From the NCBI GenBank assembly GCA_020053565.1, contig JAGVMY010000074.1, forward strand, positions 1 through 11,849: a DNA stretch of 11,849 bases, in the 5' to 3' direction. Under the pieces are notes generated by a model that searched no databases, had not been told where the DNA came from, and saw nothing but the letters and a program-made list of their open reading frames with translations. The first letter of the stretch is position 1; each line of letters opens with the position of its first letter. Source of the DNA: Thermodesulfovibrionales bacterium. Lineage in GTDB: Bacteria; Nitrospirota; Thermodesulfovibrionia; Thermodesulfovibrionales; SM23-35. This document shows positions 1-5,015 of the stretch, piece by piece. A program made the translations under genes and the position numbers.

Positions 1-2
1 GG

Positions 3-38
3 GAAATGGCCATTAAAGCAATTGAGAAACTTTACTAA
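3..38 (+). CDS. Possible 3' end of an upstream gene (partial)
   Basis: From the window edge one frame reads eleven codons (EMAIKAIEKLY) and then TAA. The composition is protein-like, and the next sequence downstream is a promoter-like stretch, so this could be the tail of a gene lying mostly outside the window. Eleven codons cannot identify a family, and another frame also stays open for sixteen codons, so this is only a tentative call. Confidence 0.25.
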   Translation, partial: EMAIKAIEKLY

Positions 39-47
39 ACCTCCTTA

Positions 48-75
48 TTGACCATAGATAGCTAATGCATATAAA
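48..75 (+). promoter_or_regulatory. Candidate sigma-70 promoter for the radC remnant
   Basis: TTGACC at 48-53 and TATAAA at 70-75 are separated by 16 bp; TAAAAT at 72-77 would give 18 bp. The box lies about 35 bp before the radC start codon, which has a good AGAAGGAG ribosome binding site. The -10 falls inside the loop of an inverted repeat (57-86), so a repressor or a hairpin could influence it. The assignment rests on consensus match only. Confidence 0.45.
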
Positions 76-86
76 ATTAGGCTATC
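57..86. repeat. Inverted repeat over the radC -10 region
   Basis: GATAGCTAAT (57-66) is the reverse complement of ATTAGGCTATC (76-86) except for one bulged G. The 9-base loop contains the candidate -10 box. No T-run follows, so it does not look like an intrinsic terminator of an upstream gene. It could be an operator or a leader hairpin. Confidence 0.5.
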
Positions 87-110
87 TGATTACTCAGAAG
101 GAGAATAAGA

Positions 111-287
111 ATGAAGAAGTGGACTCACCCAGGCGGTAAGCTAAGAGAACTTGGCGCAGAATCCTTAACTGATGCAGAGCTTTTAGCAATTCTTATCTCA
201 ACAGGTACAAAAGGTAAATCAGCAGAAAATGTCGCCAAAGAAATCCTTGATAAATTCGGCTCCTTCAAAGGCATGGTATACGTTTGA
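111..287 (+). pseudogene. radC: radC 5' fragment (JAB-family DNA repair protein), truncated
   Basis: The ATG at 111 follows a strong AGAAGGAG site and opens a 58-codon frame ending in TGA at 285-287. Residues 10-54 carry the conserved N-terminal helix-hairpin-helix region of RadC/UPF0758 proteins: KLRELGAESLTDAELLAIL, then STGTKGKS, then the helix ending EILDKFGSFKGM. Complete RadC proteins run to about 220-230 residues, with the JAB/MPN metalloprotease-like domain at the C-terminus; all of that is missing. RadC homology stops near nucleotide 272, and what follows belongs to a different gene in another frame. The promoter and ribosome site look intact, so a short peptide might still be made, but it would lack the metal-binding HxH...D site. 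The family call is by recognition of the motif order; the truncation is seen directly. Confidence 0.85.
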
Positions 288-750
288 AACTTACAGATTA
301 CGGACTAATTATGAAAAAGGTGCAGAAATAGAATCGTTTCCATGGTTAATCGGCTCTGACTTAAAAGTTAATATAAACGAAACAATAGAAAACTTTTTAT
401 GGAGCGATACTATTTATCTCCCTATAAAAAACGTAGGGAAAACTTCTGCTTTCAATATAATTTTTCAAACCAACATAGATGTACAAGGACCAGATATTTT
501 GGAGAAAAAAGAATATCAAGATATTATCATTGCTCCTGGCGATACTTACCACTTCAAAATAGGACAACTTAATTATCATAATCCCGCAGATAAAGCACAA
601 GTTGATGTAATAATAACTTATAAGAGCTATCTTGGTGGTAAAGTGATGTTAACACAAAACTTTTGCTATCAAAATAAGAGCTGGGCAAATGGGCCAAGTA
701 CATATCGTTTCACACTATCTGATGGTAGAACTTATCCTAAAAATACATAA
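229..750 (+). CDS. Hypothetical protein, probably 5'-truncated and joined to radC
   Basis: The frame is open from an ATG at 229, but codons 1-14 are only an alternative reading of radC DNA. The protein's own sequence appears to start at the junction near 271-276, with WYTFETYRLR. Its layout (a charged YRLR segment, then a beta-rich region with an IKNVGKTSAFNI motif) resembles the soluble part of small membrane-anchored proteins of unknown function. Those usually have one or two N-terminal transmembrane helices ending just before such a segment; none is present here. I see no Shine-Dalgarno before 229. The likeliest history is a 3' gene fragment fused to radC by recombination, though expression through coupling to the radC fragment is possible. 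I recognise no function. The reading frame has remained open for about 160 codons beyond the junction, so the event may be recent. Confidence 0.5.
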   Translation: MSPKKSLINSAPSKAWYTFETYRLRTNYEKGAEIESFPWLIGSDLKVNINETIENFLWSDTIYLPIKNVGKTSAFNIIFQTNIDVQGPDILEKKEYQDIIIAPGDTYHFKIGQLNYHNPADKAQVDVIITYKSYLGGKVMLTQNFCYQNKSWANGPSTYRFTLSDGRTYPKNT

Positions 751-799
751 AACATGAATATTCGAAAACATGCGTATTGTTGCTCAAAGACTCAAAAAC

Positions 800-830
800 T
801 TGACATCCTGAAGCCAATAATTTGTATAAA
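800..830 (+). promoter_or_regulatory. Candidate promoter for the phospholipase-family gene
   Basis: A perfect TTGACA at 800-805 is followed by TATAAA at 825-830. The 19-bp spacer is long; using TTGTAT (822-827) as the -10 would give 16 bp. It lies directly upstream of the AAGAAAGG ribosome site of the gene starting at 853, in the only intergenic gap to its left. Confidence 0.45.
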
Positions 831-852
831 AAACTAAAGAAAGGCTTATAAC

Positions 853-1800
853 TTGGCTGGCACCTTTACACATTGGATGATTGTTGAGGAAGCTCTGGAT
901 AGATTCAACAGGCTTCCTGATAAACATCCATATTTTCCAGTCATCCTCGGCAATAACCATTTTGTAACTCGTGGTGCTGTAGGCCCAGACTACCCTTATT
1001 TAAGCGAACTTAAGAACAATTTATTGAAGCTTCATAGCTGGGCAGACAGGATGCACTATGAAAATACGGGTAAATTTGTAAAATATGGAATAGCAAACCT
1101 TTTAAAGTTAAAGGAGCAGAATAATCAACAGGATTTTGAGGTTTGTCTTTCCTGGCTCTGTGGATATGTCACTCATCTTTTGGCAGACTCAATAATACAC
1201 CCTGTTGTTAATGCTATTGTCGGCCCTTATCTTTTTAATTCGGGTGAGCACAGACATTGTGAGATGATTCAGGATACTTTCATCTTTCATGATATTAAAA
1301 AAGTTGAGCTTAGATATGCAGATTATGTTGATTTAATTAAAATGTGCTCTGATGAGGAAGATGAAGACCTTATAAATCCAGCTATCAGAGATTTCTGGCA
1401 AGAGACCTTGAAAATGAGCCACCCCGGCGGCAAAGAAAAGTTTGATTCGATTGACCCTGATGACTGGCATGAGAATTTTTTATCTATAATCAGTAATGTA
1501 TCAGACCCTATGCCAATTTTCAGGCACATTGGGGAGGAAAAGAATCTTGTTTATAAAAAGGTCAGCGAAATAGATGACGAAGAAAGAAAATATTTTATTG
1601 ATGAGATTAAGCTGCCAGGCGACAAAAGTGGCACTTTTAAAGAAAATGCCTTTGATAAAGCTATAGACAAAGTTTTAGAGGTCTGGCAGAAACTTTTTGT
1701 TGATATTGAACAGAAGAATCCTGATAATTGCACTTCTTATATAAAGAATTGGAACCTTGACACTGGTGTAGATGAAGATGGAATATATTTCTGGGCTTAG
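853..1800 (+). CDS. Zinc-dependent phospholipase C-family protein
   Basis: The 315-residue product matches the zinc-dependent phospholipase C/S1-P1-like fold family (PF00882 type). Visible candidate ligands appear in family order: H7 in GTFTHW, D46 in GPDYPY, H61 and H68 in LHSWADRMHY, H108 and D112 in THLLADSIIH (H116 nearby), and the H133-x3-E137 pair. In Clostridium enzymes this residue set binds three zinc ions and hydrolyses phospholipid head groups. Here there is no signal peptide, since the protein begins MAGTFTHW, and there is no C-terminal C2-like domain, so a secreted toxin role is unlikely; many bacterial relatives of this kind have no assigned substrate. The start is TTG at 853, chosen because AAGAAAGG lies at good distance and the family motif begins at residue 2. 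The stop codon runs into the ribosome site of the next gene, so the two are probably co-transcribed. The fold is confident, the substrate unknown. Confidence 0.8.
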   Translation: MAGTFTHWMIVEEALDRFNRLPDKHPYFPVILGNNHFVTRGAVGPDYPYLSELKNNLLKLHSWADRMHYENTGKFVKYGIANLLKLKEQNNQQDFEVCLSWLCGYVTHLLADSIIHPVVNAIVGPYLFNSGEHRHCEMIQDTFIFHDIKKVELRYADYVDLIKMCSDEEDEDLINPAIRDFWQETLKMSHPGGKEKFDSIDPDDWHENFLSIISNVSDPMPIFRHIGEEKNLVYKKVSEIDDEERKYFIDEIKLPGDKSGTFKENAFDKAIDKVLEVWQKLFVDIEQKNPDNCTSYIKNWNLDTGVDEDGIYFWA

Positions 1801-1810
1801 GAGGAATTAA

Positions 1811-2251
1811 TTGAGGAGATTATCTGTCTTATTAGTCGCTTTTCTTTTTTTCTATGGATGTTCTCATATTTGTACAAAAAATGATAAAGAAAAGGAAAAG
1901 GAATGTTCAAAGATAGAAATAATACTTTCGGATTTTTCTAAAAAAATTACTGCTTACTATGCTAAACAGAACATGTCAATACCAACCGACTTTGATGAAA
2001 AACAATTTATTGAAATTCTTGAAAAAGTATATCCTGACCAAGCTAAAGTTGAATTAATAAAAAAAGATTTTAAAATCAAAGCACGCCCGATAGATAATAA
2101 CTACTCGGTTGTTCTCTGTGAGCCTGATACAGGTAGCAAGCTGATGGAAGACCTCAGTTGTCATACAACACATGTCGAATTTAGATTTTGGGACAAAGAA
2201 GGCATCTATCCATGCACATTTGAAGAAAACTGGGAAGAATATTGCAAATAA
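1811..2251 (+). CDS. Small predicted lipoprotein, function unknown
   Basis: The 146-residue product begins with a short basic n-region (MRR), a hydrophobic stretch and a lipobox ending F-Y-G-C at residues 14-17, predicting signal peptidase II cleavage and lipidation at C17. The mature part is charged, with a lysine/glutamate-rich segment right after the anchor, and it contains five further cysteines (C21, C32, C103, C116, C135) plus the penultimate C145, so disulfides in the periplasm are plausible. I recognise no domain. The start is TTG at 1811, supported by AGGAGG at 1799-1804, which overlaps the stop codon of the upstream phospholipase-family gene. Tight coupling suggests that the two products are made together, but nothing in the sequence shows a shared function. 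A repeat element, not a clear terminator, follows the stop. Confidence 0.75.
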   Translation: MRRLSVLLVAFLFFYGCSHICTKNDKEKEKECSKIEIILSDFSKKITAYYAKQNMSIPTDFDEKQFIEILEKVYPDQAKVELIKKDFKIKARPIDNNYSVVLCEPDTGSKLMEDLSCHTTHVEFRFWDKEGIYPCTFEENWEEYCK

Positions 2252-2272
2252 GCCCAATTCTATTCTAAAAAT

Positions 2273-2371
2273 CTTTTCGCCCTGATGCTGGGCATTCTCC
2301 ACGAGTCATAGACTCTATAAGTCGTAGACTGGACACGACTATTAAAGGAGAATCATAATAAGGGCAAAAAG
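2273..2371. repeat. 99-bp imperfect inverted-repeat element with internal hairpins
   Basis: The outer arms CTTTTCGCCCT (2273-2283) and AGGGCAAAAAG (2361-2371) are reverse complements at 10 of 11 positions. Inside them, ATTCTCC (2294-2300) pairs perfectly with GGAGAAT (2347-2353). The core holds two more hairpins, GAGTC/GACTC (2303-2307/2311-2315) and AGTCGT/ACGACT (2320-2325/2335-2340), and a near-perfect direct repeat AGTCRTAGACT at 2304-2314 and 2320-2330. It fills the gap between the lipoprotein gene and vapB. It may be a miniature inverted-repeat or REP-like element, or a structured RNA. No T-run lies right after either arm, so it is not a typical terminator. Confidence 0.6.
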
Positions 2372-2378
2372 CGACATG

Positions 2379-2387
2379 TGTTATAAT
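2379..2387 (+). promoter_or_regulatory. Extended -10 promoter for vapBC
   Basis: TGTTATAAT at 2379-2387 is a consensus -10 hexamer with the extended TGn element. No convincing -35 is present upstream, which is usual for extended -10 promoters. It lies 29 bp before the vapB start, just outside the 99-bp repeat element. VapBC pairs normally repress their own promoter; I cannot point to a definite operator here. Confidence 0.5.
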
Positions 2388-2416
2388 TATGTAAATATTT
2401 CGTGTAAGGAGGAAGC

Positions 2417-2656
2417 ATGCCATCTGCAAAAGCAATCGAAGATAAAATTATCACTAAATTAAAAGACCTACCAGAAGAGGGCAAAAAAGAAGTTCTTGAA
2501 TATATAGATCACTTGAAAGGCAAAAAGACAGAAAAGACCATTAGGCTGCTAAAGAAAACTGCAGGAGCATGGAAAGGACTGATTAATGCTGAAAAATTAA
2601 AGCAGAACATATATTCAGATAGGCTTATTTCTACAAGAACAAAGGTCAAGTTTTGA
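2417..2656 (+). CDS. vapB: VapB-type antitoxin (DUF2281-like)
   Basis: This 79-residue protein has a helical N-terminal half of the DUF2281 style (KAIEDKIITKLKDLPEEGKKEV-type helix, then LEYIDHLKGKK). Its C-terminal tail carries TAGAWKGL and a terminal DRLISTRTKVKF, typical of small antitoxins paired with PIN toxins. The tail is the part that usually threads into the toxin active site. The ATG at 2417 follows AAGGAGG (2406-2412), and the frame overlaps the PIN toxin start by four bases (TTGA), the standard antitoxin-first arrangement. It probably neutralises the toxin and helps repress the operon, although DNA binding by the N-terminal helices is inferred. The protein family is recognised by pattern, and the pairing gives most of the confidence. 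Confidence 0.8.
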   Translation: MPSAKAIEDKIITKLKDLPEEGKKEVLEYIDHLKGKKTEKTIRLLKKTAGAWKGLINAEKLKQNIYSDRLISTRTKVKF

Positions 2657-3048
2657 AGTATCTTGTTGATACAGACTGGATTATCGACCACCTTAATGGT
2701 GTCGAAGCTGTATCAAAGAAACTCGAAAAATTTGCTTCTTCAGGCATTTGCACAAGCATTATATCTGTTGCTGAACTTTACGAAGGTGTATATGGTTCAA
2801 GGCATTACGAAGCCAGCCTTAATGCATTAGAGACTTTTCTTGCAGGTATTACAGTTTTACCCATAGACCAGGATGCATGTAAAATCTTTGGGGGAGAAAG
2901 AAATAAATTACGGAAACAAGGAAACATTATTGGAGACTTTGACCTTCTGATAGCCTCTATATGTTTAAGACATAATCTTACTCTTCTGACAAATAATAAA
3001 GACCATTTTGAAAGAATAGATTCACTAAAAATTATCTCATTGGTATAG
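2653..3048 (+). CDS. vapC: VapC-type PIN-domain ribonuclease toxin
   Basis: The 131-residue protein is a single PIN domain of normal toxin length. The acidic metal-binding residues are visible: D6 in LVDTD, E41 in VAELYEG, D95/D97 in GDFDLLIA, and the N114-N115-x-D117 segment that takes the place of the usual TxNxxDF. Family members are Mg2+/Mn2+-dependent endoribonucleases that cleave specific RNAs, often tRNA, and arrest growth when the antitoxin is degraded. Translation appears to start at a TTG that shares four bases with the antitoxin stop (TTGA), and there is no strong ribosome site of its own. Toxin synthesis therefore probably depends on translation of vapB, a common way to keep toxin below antitoxin. 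All catalytic residues are present, so it looks active. Its RNA target cannot be told from sequence. Confidence 0.88.
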   Translation: MKYLVDTDWIIDHLNGVEAVSKKLEKFASSGICTSIISVAELYEGVYGSRHYEASLNALETFLAGITVLPIDQDACKIFGGERNKLRKQGNIIGDFDLLIASICLRHNLTLLTNNKDHFERIDSLKIISLV

Positions 3049-3171
3049 TTGACAGACTAAATGCTTGACAATATTTTGCTAAACAGGCATTAACGAAGTT
3101 TCTGTTTTACTCTTACAGCACTTTGTTTTGGGGTCCTGTAGAAAAAAGCCTAGCAGGTGGAGGAAGTTATA

Positions 3172-3381
3172 ATGGATGACTTCAAAGTATTTTATGATGA
3201 TGAGGAAGATATTTTGTATCTTGCAAAAGAAGGAGAAGAAGCAGAGGTTGTAGAATTATCTCCTGGAGTAAATATGGAACTTGACAGTAATGGCAACCTT
3301 ATAGGGGTGGAAGTATTTAAGGCTTCACTCATGTTTAAAGACGTGCTTAAATTAATGGAGAAGAAACTTCAGGTTGCATAA
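3172..3381 (+). CDS. DUF2283 family protein
   Basis: This 69-residue protein shows the DUF2283 pattern throughout: a YDDEEDILYL strand, an acidic turn, then VELSPGVNMELDSNGNLIGVEVFKAS. The biochemical function of the family is unknown; it is common in Nitrospirota, cyanobacteria and archaea, often next to DUF4258 proteins in arrangements that resemble toxin-antitoxin pairs. No DUF4258 partner is adjacent here. The ATG at 3172 is preferred to an in-frame GTG at 3157, because GGTGGAGG lies 8 nt before the ATG and would itself be inside the coding region if GTG were used. Two TTGACA boxes occur in the gap before it (3049-3054 and 3065-3070), but neither has a strong -10. It may be an orphan member of a small module next to vapBC. 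Confidence 0.75.
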   Translation: MDDFKVFYDDEEDILYLAKEGEEAEVVELSPGVNMELDSNGNLIGVEVFKASLMFKDVLKLMEKKLQVA

Positions 3382-3484
3382 CTGCCAATAAGTGAAGAAT
3401 CCCATTTCACTACCTCACGAAATGACATTTGTTATATTGAATCAGCAAGCATAATCTCTATAGATATAGTTCAAAGAAGATAAT

Positions 3485-3826
3485 TTGTACGACTTACCTC
3501 TGAGAAAAGAACTAAAGGAAAAATTCATACGGGATCTGAACCCTGCAGAAAAGCTCTTTTTTCTCAAAAAGGCCAGAGAAGCCATCACGTCAAAGGGATA
3601 TCCGGCTTGTGAAGACCTGTTTAACTATTGTTATTTTCTTACTTTAAAGGAAAGATTTCGTAGTATAAGCACACAGGGTAGTGAAGGATACCTGAGATTC
3701 CTCTTTGTGGCGGGAATAAAGGATGTGGGGGAGGCAATAAAGTTATATGAAGAGAGGTTGGAGAAAAAGAAAAAGCCATTGCCTGAGACAAAAGAGTATA
3801 AATTCTTAGAATATTTTTCTGAATAG
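3485..3826 (+). CDS. Hypothetical protein, 113 aa
   Basis: I do not recognise this protein. It is mostly helical in character and rich in lysine and glutamate, with no signal peptide or membrane segment and a C-terminal KKKK patch before PLPETKEYKFLEYF. The start is TTG at 3485, with AAGAAGA a few bases upstream; no ATG or GTG gives a comparable frame. The next gene, a HAD phosphatase remnant, starts 13 bp after its stop, so the two look co-transcribed. Uninterrupted coding for 113 codons with plausible codon use supports a real gene. With an unusual start and no known family, it could also be a fragment of a longer protein. Confidence 0.5.
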   Translation: MYDLPLRKELKEKFIRDLNPAEKLFFLKKAREAITSKGYPACEDLFNYCYFLTLKERFRSISTQGSEGYLRFLFVAGIKDVGEAIKLYEERLEKKKKPLPETKEYKFLEYFSE

Positions 3827-3839
3827 ATTAGAATAATCC

Positions 3840-4352
3840 ATGCGTCTTATACTTTTTGATATAGATGGCACATTAATAGATTCAGGGGGAGCAGGGACAC
3901 GCTCCCTAAATCTTGCATTAAAGGAATTATTTTCTATAGAAAATGGCTTTCACGGTATCAGCATGGCTGGTAAAACAGACACGCAGATAATGAAGGAAGG
4001 CTTGATGATGAAACATGGTATATCAACTAATGGGAACCTCAGTACAGTTGTAGACAGTTATCTAAGGCGTCTCAAGGAGGAGATAAATAATGACAGGAAA
4101 CATATAAAGCCGGGTGTCCATGGAATATTAGAAAAATTGAGCCTTATAAGAGATGTAGCATTGGGGCTTCTCACAGGGAATCTCGAATCTGGCGCAATGA
4201 CAAATTTTCTGGGGACAGGTCCATTTAAAAAAATCATCCGTGAAAATGGAAATCAAGAAAAGAGGCTCCCCTTATTTGTTCAAATAGCGGTTGATCAGTA
4301 TCCCGTGACTCCGCCCAAAATCAATTATTCTTTTTGGATCAGATTTGCCTGA
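3840..4352 (+). pseudogene. HAD-family phosphatase (phosphoglycolate phosphatase-like), 3'-truncated
   Basis: The N-terminus carries HAD motif I, FDIDGTL, with nucleophile D7 and acid/base D9. A helical cap follows, then KPGVHGILEKL and motif II LLTGN with T112. Homology fades after residue 119 (about nucleotide 4197). The remaining 51 codons do not resemble this family: motif III lysine and the motif IV GDTxxD, which completes the Mg2+ site, are absent from every frame between 4197 and 4352. Complete relatives have about 215-225 residues against 170 here. The enzyme should therefore be inactive. The last 81 bp also overlap the convergent YkgJ-type gene, fitting a deletion or replacement that cut off the 3' end. 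The ATG at 3840 lies 13 bp after the previous gene, with only a weak ribosome site. Confidence 0.75.
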
Positions 4353-4853
4353 AAGATAGCGTTTCCTGAAGCTTTCCTTATCCAATAAATAGAGAATATA
4401 ACTGGTATGCCCGGAATACCCGGAAAGGTCAAGTTGCTGTATCTTTTTTCTTATCTGTTTTCCTGTCTCTACTGCCTGAAGATGAATGGTTGGTGATGCA
4501 CCATCACATCTCTTTACTGAATAGAGCTGTCTGCAACTAAAAGGACGAATATCATAAATAATGCACAGTTTATCTTCATTGAGAAAAGCACAGCGGGAAA
4601 GCTTTTTCTCCTCTCTTTCTGCTTTATTTTTTGCTAATCTATTTTTTATCTCTGCGGAAAGCTGCTCTCCAAAAGAGTTCATCTGTTCATGTATTATGAT
4701 GCCTTCAAGGGTAGTGATATCAATGTTACCGACATCTATACAGCAATCAGCACACCCAATCTCACAAGCCGATGCCTTTTTGAATTCGGCAACCTCCTTT
4801 TCGTACTGATCATATAATTCCCGGAGTTTTTTCCTCTTTTCTTTTAAGTTCAT
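4272..4853 (-). CDS. YkgJ-family cysteine-cluster protein
   Basis: The product has the cysteine pattern of the YkgJ/CxxCxxCC family (PF03692): C-x3-C-x2-C-C at residues 30-38, counted from the ATG, then a later C...C-x-IYDIRPFSCR block. These cysteines are thought to bind Zn or an Fe-S cluster; the exact function is not established. A lysine/glutamate-rich coiled stretch precedes the first cluster. The ATG at 4853 is chosen because GAGGTG lies 9 nt upstream; a GTG at 4865, four codons earlier, has GAGG five bases before it and cannot be excluded. The 3' end overlaps the truncated HAD frame on the opposite strand, but this gene looks intact, about 193 residues. It is divergent from radA, with their promoters in a shared gap. 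Confidence 0.8.
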   Translation of the reverse strand: MNLKEKRKKLRELYDQYEKEVAEFKKASACEIGCADCCIDVGNIDITTLEGIIIHEQMNSFGEQLSAEIKNRLAKNKAEREEKKLSRCAFLNEDKLCIIYDIRPFSCRQLYSVKRCDGASPTIHLQAVETGKQIRKKIQQLDLSGYSGHTSYILYLLDKESFRKRYLSGKSDPKRIIDFGRSHGILINRYLNK

Positions 4854-4947
4854 TATAATCTTCACCTCTACCTCAATCTGTGAGAATAGACTTAATCCTT
4901 AAATAAAAAATAAAAGCAGTTTCTTATTATACACAGTTATGTACTTC

Positions 4948-4956
4948 TGCTATAAT
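4948..4956 (+). promoter_or_regulatory. Extended -10 promoter for radA
   Basis: TGCTATAAT at 4948-4956 is a perfect extended -10. TATACA at 4928-4933, 17 bp upstream, matches four of six -35 positions. The predicted 5' leader before the radA ATG is about 50 nt and includes a tiny CGTA-GAAA-TACG hairpin (4985-4996). An ATTATA at 4926-4931 reads TATAAT on the other strand and may serve the divergent YkgJ-type gene. Confidence 0.55.
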
Positions 4957-5015
4957 TACAATCAAAGAAATATCAAACAAATCCCGTAGAAATACGAACT
5001 CGTTACATTAAAAAT

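Noticed and set aside
2294..2353. Cloverleaf-like fold with a 7-bp closing stem, considered as a tRNA
   Set aside because: Only 60 nt, with two internal hairpins of wrong loop size, no T-loop TTCRA, no D-loop GG and no CCA-compatible end; kept as a repeat element instead.
2273..2371. Integron attC site
   Set aside because: No RYYYAAC or GTTRRRY core sites at the arm ends, and no integron integrase in the window.
3157..3171. GTG start for the DUF2283 gene
   Set aside because: It would place the GGTGGAGG ribosome site inside the coding region; the ATG at 3172 has proper spacing and matches the family N-terminus.
3403..3424. CATTTC/GAAATG hairpin after the DUF2283 gene as a terminator
   Set aside because: Six-bp, mostly AT stem with a 10-nt loop and no T-run following.
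4854..4865. GTG start four codons upstream for the YkgJ-type gene
   Set aside because: ATG at 4853 has a better codon and the GAGGTG site 9 nt upstream; the GTG start is possible but less likely.
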